A stretch of DNA of 64,000 nucleotides from Desulfovibrio sp. UCD-KL4C (lineage in GTDB: Bacteria > Desulfobacterota > Desulfovibrionia > Desulfovibrionales > Desulfovibrionaceae). The notes under the pieces were generated by a model. It was not told where the DNA came from, searched no databases, and saw only the letters and a program-made list of their open reading frames with translations. The position numbers and the translations under genes were made by a program. Location: the NCBI RefSeq assembly GCF_006210265.1, contig NZ_VCNC01000003.1, positions 248,001-312,000 on the forward strand. Reading direction: 5' to 3'. Below are positions 9,019 to 18,571 of this stretch, piece after piece. Every line of letters begins with the position of its first letter. Position 1 is the first letter of the stretch.

Positions 9019-9447
9019 TTAAAATTCGAAAGTCTTAGGCTGCTGAGCTTCATGCGGATGCTCTGTGCCTGTGTATATTTTAAGCTTCTTGAGCATCTGT
9101 CTGCCGAGGCTACTTTTAGGAAGCATACCGCGTACAGCTATTTCAAGAACAGCTTCAGGTTTCTTTTCAAGCATAACTTTCAAAGTCCTGGATTTGATTC
9201 CGCCAGGGTGGTTGGTGTGCTTGTAGTAAGTCTTCTGTTCCAGCTTGTTGCCGGTAACTTTAATTTTGTCAGCGTTCAAAACGATGACGAAATCGCCTGT
9301 GTCACTGTGAGGTGTGAACATAGCTTTGTCCTTACCTCTGAGCTTTGTGGCGATTCTTGTTGCCAAGCGACCAAGTACCATGTCGGTTGCATCAACTACG
9401 TACCATTCGCGGTTGATGTCCTCATCTTTTGGGATATATGTTTTCAT
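9019..9447 (-). CDS. rplM: 50S ribosomal protein L13
   Basis: A 142-residue large-subunit protein, the same length as E. coli L13. Diagnostic stretches are [42 protein letters not shown] and [14 protein letters not shown] start it at ATG 9447, where AGGAG lies 7 bases upstream; a longer frame reaching 9528 would extend across the promoter. It is the first gene of the rplM-rpsI unit and has its own sigma-70-like promoter just behind alaS. Confidence 0.98.
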   Translation of the reverse strand: MKTYIPKDEDINREWYVVDATDMVLGRLATRIATKLRGKDKAMFTPHSDTGDFVIVLNADKIKVTGNKLEQKTYYKHTNHPGGIKSRTLKVMLEKKPEAVLEIAVRGMLPKSSLGRQMLKKLKIYTGTEHPHEAQQPKTFEF

Positions 9448-9483
9448 TTTGAAATGCTCCTTACGTAGAATCTGAGAATGGGA

Positions 9484-9513
9484 CTTATACATATAATGTT
9501 GATTTACTGTCAA
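9484..9513 (-). promoter_or_regulatory. rplM promoter with palindrome over the -35 box
   Basis: On the minus strand a perfect TTGACA (9508-9513) is followed after 18 bases by TATAAG (9484-9489), about 37 bases before the rplM start. A perfect inverted repeat, GATTTACT at 9501-9508 and AGTAAATC at 9514-9521, straddles the -35 box and could be an operator. It lies only 20-28 bases from the end of alaS. Confidence 0.7.
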
Positions 9514-9540
9514 GAGTAAATCGCCCATTTCGTGTTTTTA

Positions 9541-12183
9541 TTATGACTCAGCAATTATCTTTTTCAGGGTTGCCAAAGCCTTGTCAATTCCTTTGGGGTC
9601 GGTACCACCGGCTTGAGCCATATCTGGCCTGCCGCCGCCACCTCCGCCTACCTTAGCTGCAACGGGTTTGATCAGCGCACCGGCTTTGAACCTGCTTGTC
9701 AGGTCTTTAGTCACTGCAATGATCAAGGAAACTTTATTATCTTCAACCTCAGCTATCAAGCAGATGATTCCTGAATCCAGTTTGGATTTTAGTGCGTCTG
9801 TCTGATCGCGCAATGCTTTCACATTGGTCATGTCAAGCTTGGCAGCAAGAACTTTTATTCCTGCGATCTCTTCGACAGAGTTCATCAGGTTTGCTCCTGT
9901 GCCGGAAGCAAGCTTGGCTTGAAGGTGTTCATTTTGGCGAGTCAGCTCTTTAGTCTGAGCTATGAGTGCTGCTATTTTGTCAGTAACCTGCCCGGGGGCT
10001 GCCCTGAGCAGATCTTGCGATTTGCTTATTTCGTCGCGTTGTTTTTGCAGGAATGCAAGTGCATTCAATCCGGTTGCCGCTTCAATGCGGCGAATTCCTG
10101 CCGCAACGCCTGATTCGGACAAGATTACAAAGGTTCCGGCCTCTCCTGTTGATCTTAGGTGAGTACCGCCGCAAAGTTCCATGCTTTCGCCGGGGATATC
10201 GACAACTCTTACAATATCTCCGTACTTTTCACCGAACAATGCGGTCGCGCCTTTTTCGGCAGCTTCTTTGCTGCTTAATTCTTGAACGTCAATCACAGTA
10301 GCTGTCAGAATAGCCCTGTTCACTTCATTTTCAACCTGCCTGATTTCTTCAGGAGTCATGGCCGCAATGTGAGTGAAGTCAAATCTGAGTCTGTTAGATC
10401 CAACCAGTGATCCAGACTGCTTTACATGGCTGCCGAGAATTTTTCTCAGCGCAGCATGGAGCAGGTGTGTAGATGTATGATTGCGCTCAGTGGCTAATCT
10501 TATTTCGTCATCAACTTCCAGTTTGGCTTCCTGGTCTATAAGAAGTTCACCTTCGTTGACAAAAATTTTGCAAGCAGTGAGCTCAGGAGATGCTTTTACT
10601 GACTCGAGTATATCGGCATTTCCTGTCAGAGTTCCCACTGAACCTGAGTCTCCTGTCTGTCCGCCTGATTCTCCGTAAAATGGAGTGGCAGCTGTAATAA
10701 TCCATCCACCTGATCCCTGAGAAATGCGGTCTAAATGTTCACCACTCTCAGACAGGAGGTTTACTATTCTGGATTCAGTCACCAGTTCACCATATCCAGT
10801 GAAGCGGTTTTTTAGTCCTGCTTCAAGAACGGAACGGAAGATGGTCGCGGTATCTTTTTCACCGGAGCCTTTCCACGCTTTTTTAGCACGTGTTTTTTGT
10901 TCCTGCATGGCGGCTTTAAAGCCTTCTTCATCAACAGTAAATCCGTGCTTTTCAGTAACATCGTTAACTATATCAAGCGGGAATCCGAAAGTGTCATAAA
11001 GCTTAAAAGCCAGCTCGCCGGAAATTATATTCTTGCCGTCTTTTTTAAGTCCTTCCATCTCATCTTCGAGAATTATAAGTCCTTTATCTAGAGTCTGGCT
11101 GAATCTTTCTTCTTCTTCTCGGACCATGCGGGCCATGAAGTCTTCATTATCTTTAAGTTCCGGGAACTGTCCGCCCATTTCTGCAACAACCATCCTGACT
11201 GTTTCATGAAGGAAAGGATCGGTCAGTCCTATTAAGCGTCCGAAGCGGAAAGCTCTTCTGATCAAACGGCGCAGCACATAACCACGACCTTCGTTTGATG
11301 GAAGAATCTGGTCGGTGATCAAGAATGCTATTGAACGGGAGTGGTCGGCAATAACCTGTAAGGCGGTGTCGATTTCTTCGTCATCCTGATATTTAACACC
11401 GGCTTTTTTGGCGATGGCCTGAATCATCGGCTGGAATAAATCTGTTTCATAGTTTGACTGTACGCCCTGACATACTGCGGCAATTCTTTCCAGGCCCATT
11501 CCTGTATCAATAGAAGGCCGAGGAAGCGGAACACGAGTACCATCCTGGCTCTGATTGTACTGCATGAAGACTAGATTCCATATTTCAAGGTAGCGGTCAC
11601 AGTCACACTTGCCGATCCCGCAATTGGGGCCGCAAGTCATGTTTTCGCCTTGATCTATATGTACTTCGGAGCACGGTCCGCATGGACCAGTATCACCCAT
11701 GGACCAGAAGTTGTCTTTGTCTCCAAGCTTGAAAATTCGATCACTCGGGATGTTTGCAATTTTTTTCCAGAGTTCTCCTGCTTCATCATCATCTTTATAT
11801 ATAGTGATATAAAGTTTTTCTTTGGGGAGTTTCAGCTCCTCAGTCAGGAATTTCCAGCAGAATTTGATGGCATCTTCTTTAAAGTAGTCACCAAATGAAA
11901 AGTTGCCGAGCATTTCAAAAAAAGTGTGATGACGGGCAGTGCGTCCAACATTTTCTAGGTCATTATGTTTTCCGCCTACACGTAAACATTTCTGAGAAGT
12001 TGTCGCGCGGTTATATGCCCGTTGTTCCTGTCCAAGGAAAGTTCTTTTGAACTGAACCATACCTGCATTTGTAAATAGCAGGGAAGGGTCGTCTTTAGGA
12101 ACTAAGGATGAACTGGTGACAATTTCATGTCCGTTCTTTTTGAAAAACTTAAGGAATCTTTCTCTGATTTCACTGGCCTTCAT
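9541..12183 (-). CDS. alaS: Alanyl-tRNA synthetase
   Basis: Charges tRNA-Ala with alanine in the cytosol. The 880-residue length is normal for bacterial AlaRS. The class II catalytic core is at the N-terminus ([47 protein letters not shown]). The editing domain has [12 protein letters not shown] and the zinc-binding [13 protein letters not shown], which remove mischarged serine or glycine. A C-terminal DHHA1 domain ends in [17 protein letters not shown]. It follows recA in the same direction with a 100-base gap, an order often kept in this bacterial group. Confidence 0.98.
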   Translation of the reverse strand: MKASEIRERFLKFFKKNGHEIVTSSSLVPKDDPSLLFTNAGMVQFKRTFLGQEQRAYNRATTSQKCLRVGGKHNDLENVGRTARHHTFFEMLGNFSFGDYFKEDAIKFCWKFLTEELKLPKEKLYITIYKDDDEAGELWKKIANIPSDRIFKLGDKDNFWSMGDTGPCGPCSEVHIDQGENMTCGPNCGIGKCDCDRYLEIWNLVFMQYNQSQDGTRVPLPRPSIDTGMGLERIAAVCQGVQSNYETDLFQPMIQAIAKKAGVKYQDDEEIDTALQVIADHSRSIAFLITDQILPSNEGRGYVLRRLIRRAFRFGRLIGLTDPFLHETVRMVVAEMGGQFPELKDNEDFMARMVREEEERFSQTLDKGLIILEDEMEGLKKDGKNIISGELAFKLYDTFGFPLDIVNDVTEKHGFTVDEEGFKAAMQEQKTRAKKAWKGSGEKDTATIFRSVLEAGLKNRFTGYGELVTESRIVNLLSESGEHLDRISQGSGGWIITAATPFYGESGGQTGDSGSVGTLTGNADILESVKASPELTACKIFVNEGELLIDQEAKLEVDDEIRLATERNHTSTHLLHAALRKILGSHVKQSGSLVGSNRLRFDFTHIAAMTPEEIRQVENEVNRAILTATVIDVQELSSKEAAEKGATALFGEKYGDIVRVVDIPGESMELCGGTHLRSTGEAGTFVILSESGVAAGIRRIEAATGLNALAFLQKQRDEISKSQDLLRAAPGQVTDKIAALIAQTKELTRQNEHLQAKLASGTGANLMNSVEEIAGIKVLAAKLDMTNVKALRDQTDALKSKLDSGIICLIAEVEDNKVSLIIAVTKDLTSRFKAGALIKPVAAKVGGGGGGRPDMAQAGGTDPKGIDKALATLKKIIAES

Positions 12184-12283
12184 GGGCTGTCTCCGTAAAA
12201 AAACTCTAGTAGCGTGAATATTCTATGTACTTATATTAAAAACCCCGGGAGGCCGAGGCTATCAATCATCGGGATATTTGGCT

Positions 12284-13339
12284 CTACTCGTCAGAAGGCA
12301 AAGCGTCAACCTCAGTCGCAGGGCCTTCTTTCATGCCGAGATGAATGAGTATTTTGTCTTCAATATCCTTACGTAACTCAGGAGTATCAATTAGGAACTG
12401 GCGGACATTTTCTTTACCCTGTCCCAGTCTTTCAGAGCCGTAGGCATACCATGCACCACTTTTATCAATAATACCAAAATCAACACCTAGATCAATAATT
12501 TCGCCTTCGCGAGACATTCCTGTTCCATAAAGGATGTCTACAAGAGCTTCTCTGAAAGGCGGTGCAACTTTATTTTTAACTATTTTGATACGAGTCCGTG
12601 AACCATATACTTCCTCTTTGTCTTTGAGAGTCTGGATTCTGCGGATATCAAAACGTACTGATGCATAGAATTTTAGGGCATTACCACCGGATGTTGTTTC
12701 GGGGTTGCCGTATCCGGTCATACCGATTTTCATACGAATCTGGTTGATGAATAAAACAACCGCGTTCGATTTATGTATTGTTCCGGTAAGCTTTCTAAGA
12801 GCGTGAGACATAAGTCTAGCCTGTCCGCCAACCTGAGTTTCACCCATATTTCCTTCAAGCTCGGCTTGAGGAATGAGTGCGGCTACGGAGTCAACTATAA
12901 CTATATCAACAGCGCCGGAACGAACCAGAAGGTCTGTTATTTCCAGAGCCTGTTCGCCGTAGTCGGGCTGCGAAATAAGCAGTTCATCGGTGTTTACGCC
13001 GAGTCTCTGCGCATATTTAACGTCAAGGGCATGTTCAGCGTCGACAAATGCAGCTGTTCCGCCCATTTTCTGGCATTCTGCAATAACATGCAGGGCCAGT
13101 GTCGTCTTACCGGATGATTCCGGTCCGTATACTTCGGTTACTCTTCCTTTAGGAATGCCGCCGATACCCAAAGCTAAGTCAAGGCTTATAGAACCTGTCG
13201 GAATGACAGGGATAGCTTGTATGGCTCCTGAGTCGAGGCGCATGATTGAGCCTTTACCGAACTTGCGTTCAATTGTGGTAAGAGCTGTACTCAGGGCTTC
13301 TTTACGAAGGTCTTCGGGGCTAGCAGATTTTTTGCTCAT
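12284..13339 (-). CDS. recA: RecA recombinase
   Basis: ATP-dependent strand-exchange protein of homologous recombination and co-protease of the SOS response. The 351 residues include the Walker A motif [26 protein letters not shown]-like Walker B ([12 protein letters not shown]), loop L1/L2 stretches ([37 protein letters not shown]) and the acidic C-terminus. A perfect palindrome lies about 90 bases upstream of the start and could be an SOS operator. alaS follows. Confidence 0.98.
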   Translation of the reverse strand: MSKKSASPEDLRKEALSTALTTIERKFGKGSIMRLDSGAIQAIPVIPTGSISLDLALGIGGIPKGRVTEVYGPESSGKTTLALHVIAECQKMGGTAAFVDAEHALDVKYAQRLGVNTDELLISQPDYGEQALEITDLLVRSGAVDIVIVDSVAALIPQAELEGNMGETQVGGQARLMSHALRKLTGTIHKSNAVVLFINQIRMKIGMTGYGNPETTSGGNALKFYASVRFDIRRIQTLKDKEEVYGSRTRIKIVKNKVAPPFREALVDILYGTGMSREGEIIDLGVDFGIIDKSGAWYAYGSERLGQGKENVRQFLIDTPELRKDIEDKILIHLGMKEGPATEVDALPSDE

Positions 13340-13431
13340 GTATTCTCCTGTTTGATGTTGGACGTTTCAACGCATTTTTCTCCAGTGATTGTCACATGCA
13401 CAAGAAGCCTTTACGGCGGGATGCGGTGGTC

Positions 13432-13445
13432 TTCGTCCAGACGAA
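13432..13445. promoter_or_regulatory. Palindromic candidate operator upstream of recA
   Basis: TTCGTCCAGACGAA is a perfect inverted repeat (six-base arms, two-base centre) 93 bases upstream of the recA start codon. It does not match the LexA boxes of E. coli or Bacillus, but LexA sites differ between phyla. It may equally serve the divergent PP-loop gene. Function is inferred from position and symmetry only. Confidence 0.35.
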
Positions 13446-13632
13446 TCAAGCAACTGCTTCCGATACCAAATAGTACGTAATAACGCAATCTCTAACGTTC
13501 ATATTATTTATTGTTAGATTCTTAAATTTGGGTAAGAAAAAATGATGAATCAGTTATTTAAACGATTTTTTGTCAGCTTACAGTCCTTATTCGCCGGTTG
13601 CAGTTTAATTAAAATGAGGTTACAGCCGCCCG

Positions 13633-14739
13633 ATGAATAATAGATATGACGCTTTAGCCCTTTTTTCAGGGGGCCTCGATAGTATACTGGCATCCAAGGT
13701 TATACAGGATCAAGGACTAAAGGTTCTTGGGTTACATTTTATCACGCCTTTTTTCGGCAATCCAGAAAAAATTAAAGAATGGCAGGAACTTTACGGTGTA
13801 GAAATCCTTCCTGTTGATATAAGCCGTGAATACATACAAATGATGCTTGATGTTCCTGCTCATGGCATGGGTAAACTTGTTAATCCTTGTGTGGATTGCA
13901 AGATTATGATGCTTCGTCATGCTCGCAGCATGATGGAAGAATTTGGAGCAACATTTCTTATTTCCGGTGAAGTTTTAGGGCAAAGACCAATGTCTCAGCG
14001 CCAAGAATCACTTAATTCAATACGAAAAGATGCTGATGTTAAAGATATTTTGCTACGTCCTTTATGTGCTAAAACTCAATCAATTACTCCGTGTGAAGAA
14101 TCAGGTATTGTTGATAGAGAAAAGCTTCCACACATCAGTGGTCGCGGTCGCAAACAGCAGCTTTCAATGGCTAAGGGTTACGGTTTTAAAGTTATTCCTA
14201 CTCCTGCTGGAGGATGTAAGCTTACCGAACATGAAAATGCCGCCCGTTTTCTGCCGCTTCTCCGTAATCTTAAAGAACCGGATGTTAATTTTTTCAAACT
14301 TGCAACTGTGGGCCGTCAATACTGGGCTGGTAACAAGTTGCTCGCAATAGGTAGAAATCAGGACGATAATGAAAATATTGAAAAAATATTCAGGGACGGA
14401 GATTATGTTTTTGAGATAAAAGATTTTCCCGGCCCTTTCAGTCTGGGGCGGTCGCTTAACTCTGAAAACTGGACTGAGCAGGAAATCATGGACGGCGCAG
14501 CTATGACAGCATCGTTTTCTCCTAAAGCTCGTAATTTGGGTGCTGAAGTGGTTGTTAATGTCACAGGCCCAAGTGGTAAAAGAGAAGTTTGTGTTCTTCC
14601 ATCGCGTGAGACGCAGACTGGTTTTGTCGGTCCGAATCTTGATGGACTTAAAGAATGGAAAATTGAGCGTGGAAACTTTAGACTTGAAAAAATTAAACGT
14701 GAAAGTTTTAAAGCAGATGATTCGGTGCTGGAAAAATAA
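13633..14739 (+). CDS. PP-loop ATPase, tRNA thiolation (ThiI/TrmU)-like
   Basis: A 368-residue cytosolic protein. The N-terminus has the adenylating P-loop signature ALFSGGLDSILAS, as in ThiI, MnmA/TrmU and related ATP pyrophosphatases that activate tRNA uridines for sulfur transfer. NPCVDCKIMMLRHA gives a CxxC pair of the kind used for sulfur or a cluster. A second Cys segment is GGCKLTEHENAARF near residue 195. The C-terminal 150 residues are not recognised. It is read divergently from recA. The family is often annotated as tRNA methyl/thiouridylase-like; the exact base is unknown. Confidence 0.8.
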   Translation: MNNRYDALALFSGGLDSILASKVIQDQGLKVLGLHFITPFFGNPEKIKEWQELYGVEILPVDISREYIQMMLDVPAHGMGKLVNPCVDCKIMMLRHARSMMEEFGATFLISGEVLGQRPMSQRQESLNSIRKDADVKDILLRPLCAKTQSITPCEESGIVDREKLPHISGRGRKQQLSMAKGYGFKVIPTPAGGCKLTEHENAARFLPLLRNLKEPDVNFFKLATVGRQYWAGNKLLAIGRNQDDNENIEKIFRDGDYVFEIKDFPGPFSLGRSLNSENWTEQEIMDGAAMTASFSPKARNLGAEVVVNVTGPSGKREVCVLPSRETQTGFVGPNLDGLKEWKIERGNFRLEKIKRESFKADDSVLEK

Positions 14740-14786
14740 TATTAACCTGAGTATGGTAAATACTTATTCCAATACCGGAGGCTCTA

Positions 14787-15728
14787 ATGGTTTCTAATGC
14801 GATATATTTTATTATCAGTATTTTTTTGCTTTGGTTCGGTGCGGACTGGATTGTTGATTCTGCATCAAAAATTGCTAAAAAATATGAAGTTTCAGACCTT
14901 GTCATCGGTCTGACTATAGTAGCTTTCGGGACATCTGCTCCTGAATTTCTGGTTACGGCGACTGCGGCCTTTAAGGGGCTTTCTGATTTATCTTTATCTA
15001 ATGTTGTCGGTTCTAATATTTTTAACCTTGGTTTTATTTTAGGACTTATGGCTCTGATTAAGCCCCTTCCTACAACAAGGGCATTGGCTTTTCGTGATGC
15101 CCCGTTATTGCTTGCTACTACAGTTCTTATTCTAGGGCTTGCTTATTTCGGTAATTTAGGGCGCGGAGCCGGAGTATTACTGATATCAATTCTGATCGGA
15201 TATATTGTTTATCTTATTGTGCACAGTAAACGAGCTTCTAAAGCTCTTTCAGGTATTTCTCACGCTGATAAAGAAGTTTGCGAAATCCGCATAATGGATT
15301 GGACAAAGTTAGTTGCAGGGTTTGTAGGAATTGCGGTTGGCGGTGATTTTATGGTCGAATCTGCCTCCGCCATTGCTACTCACTTCGGGGTATCCAACTG
15401 GGTTATCGGTATGACCATTGTGGCGGCCGGTACATCTTTGCCTGAGCTGGCAACATGTCTTGCCGCATCACTGAAAGGGCGTAACGAAATGCTGCTTGGT
15501 AATCTTATCGGCAGTGATTTCTTTAACTTTGCAGGGGTTCTAGGGCTGACATGTATCATGAAACCGCTCAATGTCTCACCCGAGGCAATGTCCGGTCTCA
15601 CAATACTTGTTGCTATGGTCGCATTGGTTCTTTTGTTTATCCGCACCGGCTGGAAAGTCTCACGCACTGAAGGGGCTATTCTTATTTTGCTGAGTATACT
15701 GCGCTGGGTTCAGGACTTTATGATTTAG
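14787..15728 (+). CDS. CaCA-family cation (Na+/Ca2+) antiporter, YrbG-like
   Basis: A 313-residue inner-membrane protein with about ten hydrophobic segments. The two alpha-repeats that form the ion site are clear: GLTIVAFGTSAPEF with NVVGSNIFNLG in the first half and GMTIVAAGTSLPEL with NLIGSDFFNFAG in the second. They show the internal duplication of this exchanger family. GGAGG lies a few bases before the start. It follows the PP-loop gene by 47 bases and ends before a strong terminator. Whether it moves Ca2+, Na+ or K+ cannot be told from the sequence. Confidence 0.92.
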   Translation: MVSNAIYFIISIFLLWFGADWIVDSASKIAKKYEVSDLVIGLTIVAFGTSAPEFLVTATAAFKGLSDLSLSNVVGSNIFNLGFILGLMALIKPLPTTRALAFRDAPLLLATTVLILGLAYFGNLGRGAGVLLISILIGYIVYLIVHSKRASKALSGISHADKEVCEIRIMDWTKLVAGFVGIAVGGDFMVESASAIATHFGVSNWVIGMTIVAAGTSLPELATCLAASLKGRNEMLLGNLIGSDFFNFAGVLGLTCIMKPLNVSPEAMSGLTILVAMVALVLLFIRTGWKVSRTEGAILILLSILRWVQDFMI

Positions 15729-15762
15729 TTATGACTTTTAAATTTGAGTTTGAGTTAATAAA

Positions 15763-15796
15763 AATCCTCCGCCGGAATATTCTGGCGGAGGATTTA
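15763..15796 (+). terminator. Intrinsic terminator after the antiporter gene
   Basis: Arms AATCCTCCGCC and GGCGGAGGATT (15763-15773, 15784-15794) form a long GC-rich hairpin with a further palindromic loop, followed by TTATTTC. It lies between convergent genes and may work in both directions. Confidence 0.85.
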
Positions 15797-15837
15797 TTTC
15801 ATTATTACTTAGCTGTGTAGCTAAACGATAATGTGTG

Positions 15838-16047
15838 TTAGTCTTTAGCTACCATAACGCTTGTTGCTTTGATCATAGCATTAATTTTGTCACCTTTTTT
15901 AAGTCCCATTCTATCAACTGAGCTTTTTGTGATGACAGAAACGATTTCTACGCCTGCTGAAATTTCAATAACTACTTCAGCGTTTACCATACCAACAGTG
16001 ATTTCTTTGATTGTTCCGGGGATAAGATTACGTGCGCTAAGTTGCAT
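15838..16047 (-). CDS. Molbindin-like Mop/TOBE domain protein
   Basis: A 69-residue single Mop domain: SARNLIPGTIKEITVG, MVNAEVVIEISAG, and ITKSSVDRMGLKKGDKI then AMIKATSVMVAKD. Molbindins of this size form hexamers that bind and buffer molybdate or tungstate in the cytosol, important in sulfate reducers with many molybdo- and tungstoenzymes. An AAGGAAA site precedes the start. No modABC genes adjoin it. A hairpin lies in the leader. Confidence 0.92.
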   Translation of the reverse strand: MQLSARNLIPGTIKEITVGMVNAEVVIEISAGVEIVSVITKSSVDRMGLKKGDKINAMIKATSVMVAKD

Positions 16048-16548
16048 AGTATTTTCCTTTTAATATTATAGTTATAAGGTAATGAAGCCATTGCGGAACA
16101 ATGGCTTCGTAAATTCTTCATACAATAAGTAGAGCTATGTTATTTTGAAAGTCAATAGATTTATATAAAATTAAAAAGAATTAAAATTTGGGGTTTAATA
16201 TTTCTAAATAATTTATTCGGGCCAATTGCTTTATACCTTTGTAAAATTTCATAAGGGTGTGCATTTTAAATTATCAGTCGTATAAATTATTAAAATTGAT
16301 TCTGACTATAGCTGGTAATGTCTATTTTTTAGACTTTGCAGTTAAAAAAAAATACAAAAATAACCACTATTAAAGGGTTATAAAAAAGTACTCACCTAAA
16401 AGTCTTGCCTGTTTAGCAGAAGGTGACTATCTTTAAGAGAACGAAACCCGTTAAATATGAGTGGCGTTTGTTAGATGCAGCTATAAAAGGCTGTAAACTG
16501 AGACTCTGCTCGACTTAGTAGATGAAAAATAATTGTGAGGAGAAAATT
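16048..16548. other. Long intergenic region between molbindin and BI-1 genes
   Basis: About 500 bases hold no gene I can support. They must contain divergent promoters for the molbindin gene and the BI-1 gene. Two structured parts are visible: a perfect hairpin at 16084-16108 and a stretch from about 16388 to 16520 with several short stems (TCACCT/AGGTGA at 16393-16398 and 16421-16426, CAGC/GCTG near 16480-16495). The second part would lie in the BI-1 mRNA leader. No known riboswitch was recognised. Confidence 0.5.
16084..16108 (-). promoter_or_regulatory. Hairpin in the molbindin gene leader
   Basis: Perfect ten-base arms GAAGCCATTG and CAATGGCTTC around a five-base loop, 37 bases upstream of the molbindin start. 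There is no T-run, so it is not a standard terminator. It could be an operator for a molybdate regulator or an mRNA leader stem. Confidence 0.35.
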
Positions 16549-17283
16549 ATGAGTAAATTTGGTTCTGCCGGTGCAGTGAGATCTAAACCGGAAATCCTTA
16601 ATGCCTTCATGCGCGGAGTTTATAACTGGATGAGTTTGGGCCTTTTGATGACAGCCGCAGTTGCGTGGTTTGCCGCATCAACTCCTGCTGTCATGAATCT
16701 GGTTTTCGCTCAGAATATGGAAACCGGAGCATACGGACCGACCATGTTATTCTGGATTGCTCTTGTAGGTGAAGTAGGACTTGTTTTTTACCTAAGTGCT
16801 CGGATCAGATCCCTTTCTGCAAGCGCTGCAACTGGTCTTTTTATGGCTTACAGCGGACTTAACGGTCTGACTTTGTCTGTTTTGTTGATGGCATACACAG
16901 CTTCTTCCATCTTTCAGACTTTCCTTGTTACCGCAGGGATGTTTGCTGCTTTGAGCCTTTACGGTATGACTACTAAAAAAGATCTCACTGGAATGGGCTC
17001 TTTCATGTTCATGGGACTTATCGGTATTATTATCGCTTCAGTCGTGAATATGTTTATGCACAGTTCTGCTATGGAATTTGTAATTTCAGTTATCGGAGTA
17101 ATCGTTTTCGCAGGTTTGACCGCTTACGATTCTCAGAAGCTTAGAGATATGGGTGAAATGGTTCCATCAGGTGATGAGACTGCGCTTAGACGCGGAACAA
17201 TTATGGGTGCTTTGACCCTCTATCTTGATTTTATCAACTTGTTCCTTTTCCTTTTAAGATTTATGGGAGCTGCTCGCGATTAA
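16549..17283 (+). CDS. Bax inhibitor-1 (BI-1/YccA) family membrane protein
   Basis: A 244-residue inner-membrane protein with seven hydrophobic segments. Family features are the N-terminal AFMRGVYNWMSLGLL, the middle MTTKKDLTGMGSFMFMGL, and the end FAGLTAYDSQKLRDMGE followed by LYLDFINLFLFLLRF. BI-1 relatives act as pH-sensitive Ca2+ leak channels or modulate the FtsH protease. I start it at ATG 16549 because GAGGAGA lies 6-12 bases upstream; an in-frame ATG at 16522 would overlap this site. It is monocistronic with a strong terminator. Confidence 0.93.
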   Translation: MSKFGSAGAVRSKPEILNAFMRGVYNWMSLGLLMTAAVAWFAASTPAVMNLVFAQNMETGAYGPTMLFWIALVGEVGLVFYLSARIRSLSASAATGLFMAYSGLNGLTLSVLLMAYTASSIFQTFLVTAGMFAALSLYGMTTKKDLTGMGSFMFMGLIGIIIASVVNMFMHSSAMEFVISVIGVIVFAGLTAYDSQKLRDMGEMVPSGDETALRRGTIMGALTLYLDFINLFLFLLRFMGAARD

Positions 17284-17339
17284 TCATGAATCTTTTATTA
17301 ATGTAGCTGTTTACAGCTTACTTGGATCAATAATATTAT

Positions 17340-17371
17340 CAAGGGGAACCGTCAGGTTCCCCTTGATTTTT
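17340..17371 (+). terminator. Intrinsic terminator after the BI-1 gene
   Basis: Eleven-base arms CAAGGGGAACC and GGTTCCCCTTG enclose a GTCA tetraloop and are followed by ATTTTT. lpxK begins only 15 bases later, so lpxK needs readthrough or a promoter overlapping the hairpin. Confidence 0.92.
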
Positions 17372-17385
17372 CAGGTGATGAAATA

Positions 17386-18486
17386 ATGGCCCTGTTACGC
17401 TCCGCTCAAAATATTCTAAGCCCTGTTCTAGCGCCTGCCGGTTATGTTTACAGCTCGGTGATGGCTTGTCGTGCCAAACTTTACAATAAGGACTCCCTTG
17501 TCCGTTTTAAACCTGCATGCCCGTGCATATCTGTCGGCAATATAGGGTCCGGGGGAAGTGGTAAAACACCTGTGTCCGGTTGGCTATTGGCTTGGGCTGA
17601 AAGGCAGGGAATGCATTCTGTTCTTCTAAGTCGCGGTTACGGGGCTAATCCTTCAAAACTCCCTTATCTGGTTACTGCTGAAAGCCCTGTAGAAGAATCC
17701 GGCGACGAACCTTTGATGCTTGCAACTGAAAATCCGTATGCAAGGGTTGTTGTTGATCCTGTGCGTAAACGTTCCGGTAAATGGGCTACTGATCAGTTTA
17801 AGCCTGATTTAATGGTGCTTGATGACGGATTTCAGCACATGGCTGTACAGCGTGATCTGGACTTTGTTTTAATGACTCCTGATGATTTTACAGATGGTTG
17901 GAATAAGGTCATTCCACGGGGAACATGGCGTGAAGGTAAAAACGGACTTAAACGGGCAGATGTCTTTTTTGTTAAGAGTCCGGTTGATGATTTCAATTCG
18001 ATGAAAGATCTTATAAAAGACAGACTCGGTAAATATAAAAAACCTGTTTTCCAATTCAATTTGAAAGCCGAGGGTCTTAAATTTCTAAATGGTGGCGAAA
18101 CTCTTCAGTTCGGCAATGAAAAATATATGCTGGTTTCAGGCATAGGAAAGCCTGAGCAGTTCAGCAGAGACTGTATGAATTTTATGGGGCAAAAGCCTTG
18201 TGAGCATATGATTTTTAAAGACCATCATCCCTATAGTTCACAGGATGTAAGTTCGATCAGGGAAAAGAGTGAAAAGGTCGGTGCTGCGAAAATAATATGT
18301 ACTCCTAAAGATGCAGTAAAGCTTCGCAGGCTCGGATGTGACGATTTTTATACAATTGATCTATGTGTAGAATTTAAAGAGTCCATCTTTTTTGATGGAA
18401 CTGAGCCTTGCAATTTTGAACGCTGGTGGAGCTGCGATAGGCTTGAACTGGCTTATAAAAGTAGAAATAAAAATTCCAAATTATAA
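17386..18486 (+). CDS. lpxK: Tetraacyldisaccharide 4'-kinase
   Basis: Phosphorylates the 4' position of the lipid A disaccharide precursor at the inner membrane, giving lipid IVA. The 366 residues have an N-terminal hydrophobic patch, the family P-loop CISVGNIGSGGSGKTP near residues 50-65, LLSRGYG, and DDGFQHMAVQRDLDFVLM. These are the LpxK hallmarks. Presence of the gene shows a lipopolysaccharide-bearing outer membrane. rnr follows in the same direction 85 bases later. Confidence 0.96.
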   Translation: MALLRSAQNILSPVLAPAGYVYSSVMACRAKLYNKDSLVRFKPACPCISVGNIGSGGSGKTPVSGWLLAWAERQGMHSVLLSRGYGANPSKLPYLVTAESPVEESGDEPLMLATENPYARVVVDPVRKRSGKWATDQFKPDLMVLDDGFQHMAVQRDLDFVLMTPDDFTDGWNKVIPRGTWREGKNGLKRADVFFVKSPVDDFNSMKDLIKDRLGKYKKPVFQFNLKAEGLKFLNGGETLQFGNEKYMLVSGIGKPEQFSRDCMNFMGQKPCEHMIFKDHHPYSSQDVSSIREKSEKVGAAKIICTPKDAVKLRRLGCDDFYTIDLCVEFKESIFFDGTEPCNFERWWSCDRLELAYKSRNKNSKL

Positions 18487-18571
18487 TTAACTAACTAAAT
18501 CAATTCAATAACAGCAGCCGAATGAGCTGCATAATTAAATCTAAATATTTTAGAATCAGGATAAATATATC

